A DNA stretch of 41,839 nucleotides from Candidatus Hydrogenedentota bacterium. GTDB taxonomy: Bacteria > Hydrogenedentota > Hydrogenedentia > Hydrogenedentales > CAILVY01. Positions 17,684-26,068 of this stretch are shown here, piece after piece. The position numbers and the translations under genes were made by a program. The stretch is taken from positions 1-41,839 of the forward strand of contig CAILVY010000073.1 in the NCBI GenBank assembly GCA_903837785.1, written 5' to 3'. Under the pieces are notes generated by a model. That model did no database searches and was not told the origin of the DNA. It saw only the letters and a list, made by a program, of their open reading frames with translations. Numbering within the stretch: position 1 is the stretch's first letter; each line of letters begins with the position of its first letter.

Positions 17684-18628
17684 ATGGGATTGTTCCGCTG
17701 GGTCAGAAAAAGCAAAGGACCAGTCACCGTCAATGATGAGCAGGACGGGCTTGAACTGTCTCTGGACGAGTCCCAGTTCGAGTTGACGCATGTAGGCCCT
17801 TACGAGATCGTCGCCCCCATCGGCAGCGGAGGCATGGGGACCGTCTACAAGGCCATTGACCGGTCGCGTGACATGACCATTGCCATCAAGGTGCTCGATC
17901 GCCGTTATGACCTGGACAAACGGCGGCGCAAACGCGACTACCTCGGCCGTGAAATCCTCATTGCCGCCTCGCTGAACCATCCCAACATCATCAAGATGCA
18001 CAAGGAAATCGTGGTGCAGGAGGATCGGCTCGGTCATCAGCGCCGGTGCCTCCTGATGGAGTACATCGACGGGCACAACCTCAAGAAGCACATCACCGAC
18101 CGGGACCTCACCACGAAGCAGATGCTGGACATCTGCCGCAAGCTTTGCGACGGCCTGGATTTCCTCCATCAGAACGGCGTCGTGCACCGCGATATCAAGC
18201 CGGGCAATTTCCTCTTCTCCCGGGACGGCAACCAGGTGAAGATTGTGGACTTCGGTCTCTCGAAATCCAGCTCCAGCTGGCGCACGCGCTGGATGCGCGA
18301 GAGCGGCGGCACCCGCCTCTACATGTCCCCGGAACAACTGCAGAAGAAGTCGCTCGATGCCCGTTCCGACATCTTCTCCTTCGGCATCACGATGTATGAA
18401 CTCTTTGCCGGGCGCCACCCCTGCAATGGCGCGGACACGCGCGAAATCCAGCGCCAGTTGATCAATCCCTCCTACAAGTTCGAATCGCCCTCGAAATACA
18501 ACGCTGAAGTCACCCCAAAATTGGATCGCATCATCCTCAAGGCGCTTCGCCGCAAGGTCGACCACCGCTATCAGTCCGTCACGGAGATGTTGCTGGACCT
18601 CTCGCGCGTGGCCGAGTCGAGGATCTAG
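17684..18628 (+). CDS. Hanks-type serine/threonine protein kinase
   Basis: This cytoplasmic protein kinase of 314 residues should be catalytically active: glycine loop GSGGMG at 47-52, catalytic Lys69 in AIKV, alpha-C Glu near 90, catalytic loop HRDIKPGN with Asp170 and Asn175, DFG Asp189, and a P+1 segment GTRLYMSPEQ. The kinase fills residues 38-310; unlike PknB-type proteins there is no transmembrane segment or sensor domain, only a 37-residue N-terminal tail. It lies three bases upstream of a membrane L,D-transpeptidase, so a link to cell-wall crosslinking control is plausible, by analogy with kinases that regulate peptidoglycan enzymes. It contrasts with the inactive kinase homologue at 37909. 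Confidence 0.95.
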   Translation: MGLFRWVRKSKGPVTVNDEQDGLELSLDESQFELTHVGPYEIVAPIGSGGMGTVYKAIDRSRDMTIAIKVLDRRYDLDKRRRKRDYLGREILIAASLNHPNIIKMHKEIVVQEDRLGHQRRCLLMEYIDGHNLKKHITDRDLTTKQMLDICRKLCDGLDFLHQNGVVHRDIKPGNFLFSRDGNQVKIVDFGLSKSSSSWRTRWMRESGGTRLYMSPEQLQKKSLDARSDIFSFGITMYELFAGRHPCNGADTREIQRQLINPSYKFESPSKYNAEVTPKLDRIILKALRRKVDHRYQSVTEMLLDLSRVAESRI

Positions 18629-18631
18629 CCC

Positions 18632-19864
18632 ATGGCCAAGCTGATCTTCGGCGCCAAAAAACAGCATGAGCGGAGCATCACCACGATCGCGCTCATGATC
18701 GCGCTGGTGCTCGTCGCCCTGTATTTTGGCGCGCGCGGCGCCCTTTGGGTCGGCACACATTTCACCGGCCGGGCGGAGGTCAACGCCCTCGCCGACTTCG
18801 AGCGCGCCCAGGCCCTGGTTGCACAGGGTGATTTCAAGACGGCCAAGGATTTGCTCAAGAACGCCGCCCTGCACGTCAAGGATCCCGTTCAGGCGCCCAG
18901 AATCGCGCTGCTCCAGGCCGAGGTCGCGCAGAAGACAGGAGACTCCGCCGAACTGTTGGCCCTGCTCGACCGCGCCACCAAAGACTTTTCTGCCAGTCCC
19001 GAATATCCCGCCCTCGCCGCCCGTTATGCCCGCGCGCTCGAGGACGGCGGTCGTGTTGATGATGCTGTCGCGGTCTACACCCGCTTGCGCGATACCGCGC
19101 CGCCCGAGTTGCGGGCGCCGGCACTGGCCGGCCTCGGCCGCCAAGCTCTGAAAGTCCGCGATCTCGCCACGGCGCGGCAGTTGTTCCGTCAAGGCGTCAA
19201 TGACGCAAAGTGGGGCAGTGAGGCCTGGGACGAAAACCTGGATGCCCTCGGCAAACTGAATGTCGAAATGATCTTTGCGCCGGAGGCCACACCCGAGAGC
19301 AAGGTCTACACAGTCGAAAAGGGCGACAACCTGACCAACATCGGCATCAAGCTCAACACGACCCAGGGCCTGCTCTTGCGCGCCAACAACCTCAGCGAAG
19401 ACACCCAATTGAGTCTGGGGCAGCGTCTGAAGTATACGCCCAAGGATTTTCGGATCGTCATTGAGCGCTCCACCTGCCGCTTGTTCCTCTTCGACAAGGA
19501 CGGCCTCTTCAAACGATACCACGTGGGCCTTGGAATGCCCAGCCATGAGACCGCGCTCGGGAAGTACACTATCGGGAACAAGCAAAAAGATCCCACGTGG
19601 TTCAAGCCCGGCGGCGCTCCCGTGCCTGCGGGAGACCCTGCAAACGAACTGGGCACGCGCTGGATGCCCTTGGGGCCCGCAGAAGCCGGCCTCCCCACCG
19701 ACCTCGGCATTCATGGCACGATCGCTCCGGAGACTATCGGCCAGTACAAGTCGCACGGCTGTCCCCGAATGCGAAAAGAGGATGTGGAGGAACTGTACGA
19801 TTTGGTCGTCCGTTCCACCCCGGTGGAAATCGTCGAGGCGATGCCGCCGCCCACCCCTGCGTGA
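18632..19864 (+). CDS. Membrane-anchored TPR-LysM-L,D-transpeptidase (YkuD family)
   Basis: This cell-wall enzyme of 410 residues is predicted to make or remodel peptidoglycan crosslinks. An N-terminal anchor lies at about 16-38 (TTIALMIALVLVALYFG). Residues 50-210 form helical TPR-like repeats (ALVAQGDFKTAKDLLKNA, AVYTRLRDTAPPELRAPALA). A LysM peptidoglycan-binding module follows at 226-270 (YTVEKGDNLTNIGIKL), then the YkuD domain at 273-403 with the active-site pattern HGT at 361-363 and SHGCPRM with His375, Cys377 and Arg379. The start ATG follows the kinase stop by three bases, so the two are probably co-translated. The TPR insert between anchor and LysM is not the usual arrangement for small YkuD proteins and may serve for partner docking. 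Confidence 0.93.
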   Translation: MAKLIFGAKKQHERSITTIALMIALVLVALYFGARGALWVGTHFTGRAEVNALADFERAQALVAQGDFKTAKDLLKNAALHVKDPVQAPRIALLQAEVAQKTGDSAELLALLDRATKDFSASPEYPALAARYARALEDGGRVDDAVAVYTRLRDTAPPELRAPALAGLGRQALKVRDLATARQLFRQGVNDAKWGSEAWDENLDALGKLNVEMIFAPEATPESKVYTVEKGDNLTNIGIKLNTTQGLLLRANNLSEDTQLSLGQRLKYTPKDFRIVIERSTCRLFLFDKDGLFKRYHVGLGMPSHETALGKYTIGNKQKDPTWFKPGGAPVPAGDPANELGTRWMPLGPAEAGLPTDLGIHGTIAPETIGQYKSHGCPRMRKEDVEELYDLVVRSTPVEIVEAMPPPTPA

Positions 19865-19877
19865 CCCCGTGCGTTGC

Positions 19878-19906
19878 TTGACAGCGCTCTCCGGGGACCG
19901 GATAAT
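19878..19906 (+). promoter_or_regulatory. Consensus sigma-70 promoter for the diguanylate cyclase
   Basis: TTGACA (19878-19883) and GATAAT (19901-19906) are 17 bases apart. This places the transcript start near 19913 and supports the TTG start codon at 19940, because a start at 19874 would lie before the promoter. Confidence 0.75.
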
Positions 19907-19939
19907 GGCGGCGCCTGTTGGCCCAGAGAGGAACTTCTT

Positions 19940-21577
19940 TTGCTGAACGACCCGAAGTCCGATGGCATCCTGGCTCGTATTGCGAACGCCCCCTACAGCA
20001 CCATGCCGCCCGGAAGCGTGGTTGTGCCCTTCTACGAGCATGCGGTGCATCTCCTGCTGGCGCAGGAAGCGGCGCAGACCATCGGCCGGCACGGCGGCGA
20101 CGACCTGCTGATGCTGCTGGACAGCCATACCGCCAGCCAGCTCCATGCGCTTGACGAATTGCGCGGACTCGCACGAAACATTGTGGTCTTTGGCGCAGCC
20201 CCTCCCGCGTGGGGACGCACGGACAACATAACCTTTGTCGAATACGGACCGGACTTTCGCTCCGCCGACCGCATCTTCCTGATGATCTCCTCCACCGTGA
20301 GCGTTGCAGTGCTCGGCTCACTGCAACCGAGCGCTTACGACAACGAAGCCCATTTCACAGGGGGATGGACTGTCCAGCGCGTCTACATTGCCCACGCCAT
20401 CGAAGCACTCCTCGGCGATAAGGGACGCACCCTGCTCGGCGGCATGGATGCGCCCGATGAAGGCTCCATCCAGCTCTCCGAACTTACGATGCACCTCATG
20501 ACCCTGCACGCCAACGCCCTTGCCACCCGCCATCAGGACATGGCCATGGACAAGAGCGACTTGTTCTCCGTCCTCAACATTCTCAAGGCGATTTCCGCGA
20601 AACGCCGCGCGCATGACATCCTCTTCGTCTTCGTCGAGCAGATCGCCCGCGTGGTTCCCTCGGATCGTTGTTCCGTTGTCCGCGTATGGGGCGGCGCGAA
20701 ATATGGCCTCGTCCTCGCCTCCCACGAGGACGCCAATATCGTGGACCGCAAGATCGAACTCGCCAAGTATCCCGAACTCCAGAAGTCCCTCATGAGCCGG
20801 GAAAAGGTCATCATCAATGACGTGTCGGAGGACCCCCTCACCGCCGCTCTCTCCGATGTCCTGCACCGGGCCAATATCCATGCCATCCTCGTGATTCCGA
20901 TCGTCCTCTTCGACGAGAGCATCGGCTCCCTCTTCCTGCGCGCCGTCCGCAGCGAGGGCGGCTTCTCCCTGCGCGAAATCAGCTTCTTCGAGATTGTCAC
21001 GGAAGCCGCCGCCAACGCCCTCGAACGCGCCCAGCTCTTCGAGAGCATTCAAATCGCCAATGAGAACCTCGAACGCCTCGCCATCACAGACGGCTTGACC
21101 GGCCTGCATAATCACCGCTTCTTCCGCGAGCGCCTGGATCACGAAGTGGAACGCGCCCTGCGCTACAAATTGCCGCTCTCCTGCCTCATTTTGGACATCG
21201 ACGACTTTAAGCAAATCAATGATACCTACGGGCACCTCGCGGGGGACCGTGTTCTCAAGGAAATCGCCGAACGTATCACGCACTGCATTCGAAAGACGGA
21301 CACCTGCGCCCGGTACGGCGGCGAAGAGTTCGTCGTCATCATGCCCCAGACCGGCGTCGAGGGCGCCGTCACCCAGGCCGACCGCATACGCGCCATGATC
21401 GCCGAGGCGCCGTTCCCGGCTTTGCCGCAGGAACAACGGGTGACCGTGAGTCTGGGAGTGGGCATGCTCGATCCGAATGAAATGCTGACCGGCGAGGATC
21501 TGCTCCGCGCCGCGGATCAGGCCCTGTACCGCGCCAAGCGCAATGGCAAAAACCGGGTCGCAGGACCAGGACAATGA
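19940..21577 (+). CDS. Diguanylate cyclase with GAF domain and N-terminal sensory region
   Basis: This 545-residue cytoplasmic enzyme makes cyclic di-GMP from two GTP. The C-terminal GGDEF domain has LAITDGLTGLHNHRFF, LDIDDFKQINDTYGH and the intact active site RYGGEEF near 458-464; an I-site RKTD sits five residues before GGEEF, so product inhibition is expected. Residues about 200-375 are a GAF domain (AHDILFVFVEQIARVVPSDRC, AILVIPIVLFDESIGSLFLR). The first 190 residues (VVVPFYEHAVHLL, NIVVFGAAP, FTGGWTVQRVYIAHAIEALL) resemble a DICT-type sensory domain, but this is uncertain. The TTG start is chosen because AGAGG lies eight bases upstream and it follows the promoter at 19878. A lipoprotein gene follows eight bases after the stop. 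Confidence 0.93.
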   Translation: MLNDPKSDGILARIANAPYSTMPPGSVVVPFYEHAVHLLLAQEAAQTIGRHGGDDLLMLLDSHTASQLHALDELRGLARNIVVFGAAPPAWGRTDNITFVEYGPDFRSADRIFLMISSTVSVAVLGSLQPSAYDNEAHFTGGWTVQRVYIAHAIEALLGDKGRTLLGGMDAPDEGSIQLSELTMHLMTLHANALATRHQDMAMDKSDLFSVLNILKAISAKRRAHDILFVFVEQIARVVPSDRCSVVRVWGGAKYGLVLASHEDANIVDRKIELAKYPELQKSLMSREKVIINDVSEDPLTAALSDVLHRANIHAILVIPIVLFDESIGSLFLRAVRSEGGFSLREISFFEIVTEAAANALERAQLFESIQIANENLERLAITDGLTGLHNHRFFRERLDHEVERALRYKLPLSCLILDIDDFKQINDTYGHLAGDRVLKEIAERITHCIRKTDTCARYGGEEFVVIMPQTGVEGAVTQADRIRAMIAEAPFPALPQEQRVTVSLGVGMLDPNEMLTGEDLLRAADQALYRAKRNGKNRVAGPGQ

Positions 21578-21585
21578 GAGGCAGC

Positions 21586-22152
21586 ATGCAAAACCGGATT
21601 CTTCTCGCCTGCGTCGTAGTGGTTGCGCTGACCTCCGCGGGTTGCGGCCACGTGGCAAATCCCTTCTGGCGCACGAAAGCAAACTATGCCCAATTGGATA
21701 AGGAAGCCCTGCGGGCGGTGGCGAACGAAATAGAGAAGGCGGTCCAGGAAGGCAACCGCGAGCCGAAACTCACCGGCCACGCCGGCATCGTCGTGAACAC
21801 CCCCGAAATCATGCAGATCCTGAAGACGCGCGCCGCGCGCGCCGAACTCGTGAATGAATACCGCAGTTCCGGATTCGCCTGCGAGAAGCGCGACGGACTT
21901 CTTTACATGATTACGAACAAGGACTATCGCAAGGCATTCAAGCGCCGCGCCAGGGACCGCCACGCGTTGCTGGTCATCAATGAAAACAAGGATCGCTGGA
22001 CGCTCTACGAGTCCATCGTGGCCGCGAGCAAACTGCGCGCCACCGCCCTCTCGGCGGTCCAGGAAACCTTTGCGGAAGCCCGCCGCGACCTCCTGCCGTC
22101 CGGCCAGAAGTTCCAGGACGCCGATGGAAAGATCGCGGTCCGGAACCCCTAG
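21586..22152 (+). CDS. Putative lipoprotein of unknown function
   Basis: This 188-residue protein begins MQNRILLACVVVVALTSAGCG, an exported signal with a possible lipobox ending AGC, so lipid modification on Cys is likely. The mature part is helical and basic. The C-terminal 60 residues (NENKDRWTLYESIVAASKL, then AVQETFAEARRD and GQKFQ) have the layout of the YdbL/DUF1318 family of small periplasmic proteins, but I hold this loosely. The start at 21586 has GAGAGG six bases upstream; the ATG at 21574 overlaps the cyclase stop and adds only four residues. It is co-directional with the diguanylate cyclase and probably shares its transcript. Confidence 0.75.
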   Translation: MQNRILLACVVVVALTSAGCGHVANPFWRTKANYAQLDKEALRAVANEIEKAVQEGNREPKLTGHAGIVVNTPEIMQILKTRAARAELVNEYRSSGFACEKRDGLLYMITNKDYRKAFKRRARDRHALLVINENKDRWTLYESIVAASKLRATALSAVQETFAEARRDLLPSGQKFQDADGKIAVRNP

Positions 22153-22156
22153 GCCG

Positions 22157-22645
22157 TCAGGCAGCCAGGCCCTTGATGGCGTCGAGCACCTCTTTCGCAT
22201 GCCCGTCCGGCGTCACATTCGGCCAGACCTTCGCAATCTTCCCGTCCGGACTGATCAGGAACGTCGCCCGCTGTATGCCCGTGTACGTCTTGCCGTAGCG
22301 GTTCTTCTCCACCCAGACCCCGTACTTCTCCGCCACCGCGTGGCTCGGGTCGGAAAGCAGGTGAAAGTTGAGCCCGTACTTGTCTGCAAACTTGCAGTGC
22401 GAATCCACAGAATCCGGGCTTACCCCCAGGACCAGCGCCCCACGTTGCTCAAACTGCTGAAGATTGTCGCGAAATCCCTTGGCCTCTATCGTGCAGCCCG
22501 GCGTGTCGTCCCGGGGATAGAAATACAGCACTACCGGCTGGTGCTTCAAATCGGCCAGGGCAATCTCACGGCCCTGCTCGTTGGCCAGTGAAAACGCCGG
22601 CGCCCGCTGGCCCACTTGAGGTATCTTTGCTTCTGCTCGGTGCAT
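22157..22645 (-). CDS. bcp: Thiol peroxidase, Bcp/PrxQ-type peroxiredoxin
   Basis: This 162-residue cytoplasmic peroxiredoxin reduces hydrogen peroxide and organic peroxides with thioredoxin as donor. Family signatures: GQRAPAFSL at the start of the thioredoxin fold, YFYPRDDTPGCTIEAKGFRD with peroxidatic Cys51, then VLGVSPDSVDSH and a conserved Arg in GIQRATFLI. In the E. coli type a resolving Cys sits five residues after the peroxidatic Cys; here that position is Lys. Cys84 (DSHCKFADKY) is the other candidate, as in the PrxQ subgroup with the resolving Cys on a later helix. The ATG at 22645 has GGAGG seven bases upstream. It converges on the lipoprotein gene with four bases between stops. 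Confidence 0.95.
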   Translation of the reverse strand: MHRAEAKIPQVGQRAPAFSLANEQGREIALADLKHQPVVLYFYPRDDTPGCTIEAKGFRDNLQQFEQRGALVLGVSPDSVDSHCKFADKYGLNFHLLSDPSHAVAEKYGVWVEKNRYGKTYTGIQRATFLISPDGKIAKVWPNVTPDGHAKEVLDAIKGLAA

Positions 22646-22714
22646 GGCATATCCTCCACTGTGTGCCTCTCGAAACATCCGGCCCGGAGAGATTATTCTG
22701 CGCCCACGGCCGGT

Positions 22715-22743
22715 TTGCGCCCGGAACCACCCTGTCGTATGAT
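22715..22743 (+). promoter_or_regulatory. Sigma-70-type promoter for the HDOD gene
   Basis: TTGCGC (22715-22720) and TATGAT (22738-22743) are separated by 17 bases, 37 bases before the HDOD start at 22780 and pointing to it. The peroxiredoxin gene diverges on the other side. Confidence 0.6.
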
Positions 22744-22779
22744 CGGTACGCGGCCACTTACGACATCAGGGAGTGAAGC

Positions 22780-23634
22780 ATGGCTATCAGCAAGGACGAG
22801 GTCCGGGAAGCGATCCTGAGGACGACGGAACTGCCCACCCTGCCGGCGATTCTGGTGCGCATACTCAATGCCGCGGCGGATCCGGAGTCTTCCGCCCTGG
22901 AACTCAGCCAACTCGTCGCCTCGGATCAGAGCATCTCCGCCACGCTGCTGCGGCTCGTCAATTCCCCCTACTACGGCTTCTATCGAAAGATTGAGAGCGT
23001 GACTCAGTCCATCGTCATGCTCGGCTTCTTCGAAGTCCGCAATATCGCCCTCATGGTTTCCGCCTTCAAGAGCGCCGGAACGGCGGTGTCCCGCTACGAG
23101 CGCACCCAACTATGGCGGCACTGCCTCGCCACCGCCATGGCCGCCGAACGCTGCGCCCGTGCGGCCCGCGTCTCCGTGAGCGGATGCTACGAAGCCGGGC
23201 TGCTCCACGACATCGGCAAAGTCGTCTTCGACATCCTTTATCCCGGGCAGTTCCGCGAGGCCGCCAACCTCGCCCACGAACGGCAATGCAGCATGACCCA
23301 GCTCGAAACGGAGTTCTTCGGCATGGACCACGCCGAGGCTGGAGCGATACTCGGAGAACAATGGAACCTGCCCCTCGCCGTTGTCGAGGCCATCCGGTGC
23401 CATCACGCGCCCGAAGCCGCTTCCGAGAATCGGCTCCTGGCCTGTCTCACCGCCGGCGCCAACCACGCGGCCTATGCCGCAGGCTTCCCCGAAGCCAGCA
23501 ATCCCATCGTTCCTCCCATGCCGCATTTCCCCGAAAACGGGCCCCTGAACCAGGAACTCGTTGAACACAGCGCCCGCGACCTCGCGCAAAACGCGGGAAA
23601 GATCGAAGAGTTCGTGGGGGCCTTGGCCGGCTAA
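22780..23634 (+). CDS. HDOD domain signalling protein
   Basis: This 284-residue cytoplasmic protein consists almost wholly of an HDOD domain, the HD-related output domain found with GGDEF, EAL and two-component proteins. Visible marks: LPTLPAILVRILNAAADP, ASDQSISATLLRLVNSPYYG, SIVMLGFFEVRNIALMVSAF, and an HD-like EAGLLHDIGKVVFDI that still has the His-Asp pair, followed by IRCHHAPE. No nucleotide cyclase or EAL domain is fused. HDOD proteins usually work as scaffolds in c-di-GMP or stress signalling; the nearby diguanylate cyclase fits such a role. GGGAG lies seven bases upstream of the ATG. Its stop overlaps the convergent gene by four bases. Confidence 0.93.
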   Translation: MAISKDEVREAILRTTELPTLPAILVRILNAAADPESSALELSQLVASDQSISATLLRLVNSPYYGFYRKIESVTQSIVMLGFFEVRNIALMVSAFKSAGTAVSRYERTQLWRHCLATAMAAERCARAARVSVSGCYEAGLLHDIGKVVFDILYPGQFREAANLAHERQCSMTQLETEFFGMDHAEAGAILGEQWNLPLAVVEAIRCHHAPEAASENRLLACLTAGANHAAYAAGFPEASNPIVPPMPHFPENGPLNQELVEHSARDLAQNAGKIEEFVGALAG

Positions 23635-24191
23635 GGCAGCGTCTCGGAAATGCGCTTGCGCAACGGAGGCAGCGACGGCAACGCTTCCCCCGGGTCCTCG
23701 AAGTGCTCCGCCATCCAGTCCAGCACGGTGTCGATCACGTTGCGCCGCCAGCGATGCACCGGACGCGCCAACTCCTCCCGCAAGTACTGCGCGTCCCGGA
23801 GCAAGTTCTTCCGCGCCTCCCCGTCGAGCGGCGAGAACTCCACCTCTTCCACCAGCCGCTCCATCAACCACATCAGGTCTGTCGCCGATTCCTCCTGCTC
23901 CCCCGGAGAAGGCGGAAAGCGAAGGTTGAACTCAAAGCGGTTCTCCACCAGGTCGATCCCGTTCGCCGTGATCCGCGCCGACGCGAACAACGGCGGATTG
24001 TAGCCCATCATCAACTCCACCAGGCTGCGGTCCGCCAGGTAATGCATGTTCACGATGAGTTCATGCCGATCTACGCCGCAGTCCTCCAGAAAATCCGACG
24101 GCGTCAACATCTCGATCGGATTCTTCATGTAACGCTCGTACAGCGTCGTAAGCAGCCGCCGGCGAATGCTCTTGGGATGCTGGGTTTCCAT
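23631..24191 (-). CDS. Small helical protein, probable winged-helix, function unknown
   Basis: I do not recognise a named family for this 186-residue protein. Residues 1-80 read like a winged helix: SIRRRLLTTLYERYMKNP, then TPSDFLEDCGVDRHELIVNM and HYLADRSLVELM followed by a strand pair with ARITANGIDLVEN, the same order as in YjcQ-like or DUF2513-like winged-helix proteins. The C-terminal part is helical with many charges (LMWLMERLVEEVEF, RRNVIDTVLDWMAEHF). It may bind DNA or a partner protein. The start at 24191 is chosen because the upstream frame is Arg-rich and unlike a protein; no strong ribosome site is visible. It diverges from leuA. Confidence 0.7.
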   Translation of the reverse strand: METQHPKSIRRRLLTTLYERYMKNPIEMLTPSDFLEDCGVDRHELIVNMHYLADRSLVELMMGYNPPLFASARITANGIDLVENRFEFNLRFPPSPGEQEESATDLMWLMERLVEEVEFSPLDGEARKNLLRDAQYLREELARPVHRWRRNVIDTVLDWMAEHFEDPGEALPSLPPLRKRISETLP

Positions 24192-24311
24192 GCGCCGGAT
24201 TATAGCAACCACCATCGCGCGCCGCCAGTGGCCCCTCCACGCCAGTGCGCATATTTCCCCTTGGAATACCGCCCGCCGGGCCGATGTTCGCCTCAGTGAG
24301 CGGCGCGACTT

Positions 24312-24341
24312 TGCGAAGTGGGGGGGACGCCTCCTATAATC
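24312..24341 (+). promoter_or_regulatory. Sigma-70-type promoter for leuA
   Basis: TTGCGA (24312-24317) and TATAAT (24336-24341) are 18 bases apart, with a perfect -10 box, ending 38 bases before the leuA ATG. The leader is too short for a T-box or leucine leader peptide, so attenuation of that kind is unlikely. Confidence 0.75.
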
Positions 24342-24379
24342 GAGCCGTTCCCCGATAAACAACAGGAGTGCGGTTGCAT

Positions 24380-25918
24380 ATGGCTACGATGGTTGAAATC
24401 TTCGACACGACCCTGCGCGATGGCGAGCAATCGCCCGGCGCCAGCATGGATGAACACGAAAAAATCCAGATGGCGCTGCAACTCGAGCGGCTCGGCGTCG
24501 ACATCCTCGAAGCCGGTTTCCCCATCGCTTCCAAGCAGGAATTCGAGGCCGTGCGCCGCGTCGCCGAAACCATCAAGACCAGCCGCGTCGCAGCACTCGC
24601 CCGTGCCGTCCCCGGAGACATCGAACGCGCCGCCAGTGCGCTCAAGCCCGCGAAGCATCCCGTGCTGCACACCTTCATCGCCACCTCCAACATTCACCTC
24701 GAACACAAGCTGCGCATGACCCATCAGGAAGTGCTGGAGGCCGCCGAAAAGGCCGTCCGCCTTGCCAAGAGCCTCATCCCGCGCGTCGAATTCTCCGCCG
24801 AAGACGCCACCCGCTCGGACTGGGATTACCTCGTCGCCATTGCCAAAGTCGCCATCGCCGCCGGCGTCGACGTCATCAATCTGCCCGATACAGTCGGATA
24901 CACCACCCCCGACGAAATCCGCGAGATGTTCCGATACGTCATCGCGAACACCCCCGGTTCCGAACGCGTCGTCTTCTCCTCCCACAACCACAACGACCTT
25001 GGGCTCGCCGTCGCAAACGCCCTCGCCGCCATCGACGGCGGTGCCCGCCAGGTCGAGTGCACCGTCAACGGCATTGGCGAGCGCGCGGGAAACACCTCCC
25101 TCGAAGAAGTCGTCATGGCCATGCGCACCCGAAACGACGTCTACAGCTTCGACTGCCGCATCGCCTCCCGCGAGATCGTCCCCGCAAGCACCCTGCTCAG
25201 CAAGCTCACAGGACTCTCCATCCCCTTCAACAAGCCCGTCGTGGGGCGAAACGCCTTCGCCCACGAATCCGGCATCCACCAGCACGGCATGATCGCCAAC
25301 GCGAAAACCTACGAGATTATGACTCCGGAATCCGTCGGACGCAGCCGAAGCGACCTCGTCCTCGGAAAACACTCCGGACGCGCCGGCCTCGCCAAGCGCA
25401 GCGCCGAACTGGGCTATCAACTCGAAGAGAACCAGTTGAACAAGCTCTACGAAAAATTCATCGATCTGGCCGACCGCAAGAAAGAAGTCTACGACGACGA
25501 CCTGCGCATGCTCATCGTACGCCAGAGCAACGAGGACTTCGAGATCTACCGCCTCAAGGAAGTCGACACCTTCGGCAACAATCCGTCCAAGGCCCTCGTC
25601 AAACTCACCAAGGGCGACGAAACCCTCATCGACTCCGCCACCGGCGACGGACCCGTACATGCGTCCTGTTTGGCTATTGATCGTATCTCAGGCCTCTCCG
25701 GACAGCTTGAAACCTTCGAGATTCGCGCAACCACCCCCGGCAAAGAAGCCCTCGGCGAAGCCTACGTCACCGTCAAATTCGGCGAGCGCAGCATGAAGGG
25801 AAAAGGCGCCAGCACCAGCATTATCGAGGCCGCCGTACTCGCCTATCTCGACGCCGTGAACAAGTACCTCGCACTGCAAGAGACCACGGAAAGCGGCATC
25901 TCCGCTCCCGTCATGTAA
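24380..25918 (+). CDS. leuA: 2-isopropylmalate synthase
   Basis: This enzyme of 512 residues condenses acetyl-CoA with 2-oxoisovalerate, the first committed step of leucine synthesis. The DRE-TIM barrel holds FDTTLRDGEQSPGA, EAGFPIAS, the metal site SHNHNDLGLAVAN and VNGIGERAGNTSLEEV. The subdomain motif NAFAHESGIHQHG and the C-terminal allosteric domain (about 390-500, with GDGPVHA and KGKGASTSIIEAA) are complete, so leucine feedback inhibition is expected. The length fits the LeuA type-1 group; citramalate synthase or homocitrate synthase are less likely given the allosteric region. The ATG at 24380 lies 11 bases after AGGAG; a TTG at 24374 is nearer to that site. No other leu genes are next to it. 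Confidence 0.95.
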   Translation: MATMVEIFDTTLRDGEQSPGASMDEHEKIQMALQLERLGVDILEAGFPIASKQEFEAVRRVAETIKTSRVAALARAVPGDIERAASALKPAKHPVLHTFIATSNIHLEHKLRMTHQEVLEAAEKAVRLAKSLIPRVEFSAEDATRSDWDYLVAIAKVAIAAGVDVINLPDTVGYTTPDEIREMFRYVIANTPGSERVVFSSHNHNDLGLAVANALAAIDGGARQVECTVNGIGERAGNTSLEEVVMAMRTRNDVYSFDCRIASREIVPASTLLSKLTGLSIPFNKPVVGRNAFAHESGIHQHGMIANAKTYEIMTPESVGRSRSDLVLGKHSGRAGLAKRSAELGYQLEENQLNKLYEKFIDLADRKKEVYDDDLRMLIVRQSNEDFEIYRLKEVDTFGNNPSKALVKLTKGDETLIDSATGDGPVHASCLAIDRISGLSGQLETFEIRATTPGKEALGEAYVTVKFGERSMKGKGASTSIIEAAVLAYLDAVNKYLALQETTESGISAPVM

Positions 25919-25932
25919 GCCGATGCGTTTGC

Positions 25933-25962
25933 TTGACACCGCGCTGTCCGATTTGCTAACAT
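25933..25962 (+). promoter_or_regulatory. Consensus promoter for the tRNA pair
   Basis: A perfect TTGACA (25933-25938) and TAACAT (25957-25962), 18 bases apart, end 14 bases before the tRNA-Gly gene. It should drive both tRNA genes as one transcript. Confidence 0.75.
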
Positions 25963-25976
25963 ACGCGCACCGTTGA

Positions 25977-26051
<75 letters not shown>

Positions 26052-26068
26052 TCTTTTTTTGTTTCTGC

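Noticed and set aside
17591-20146. Minus-strand frame of 851 residues opposite the kinase and L,D-transpeptidase genes
   Set aside because: It covers two clear plus-strand genes with intact catalytic residues and ribosome sites; the translation resembles no protein.
20318-21682. Minus-strand frame opposite the diguanylate cyclase
   Set aside because: It is a shadow of the GAF-GGDEF gene.
24293-25660. Minus-strand frame opposite leuA, rich in Gly, Val and Asp
   Set aside because: Typical antisense composition of a high-GC gene; leuA is complete on the other strand.
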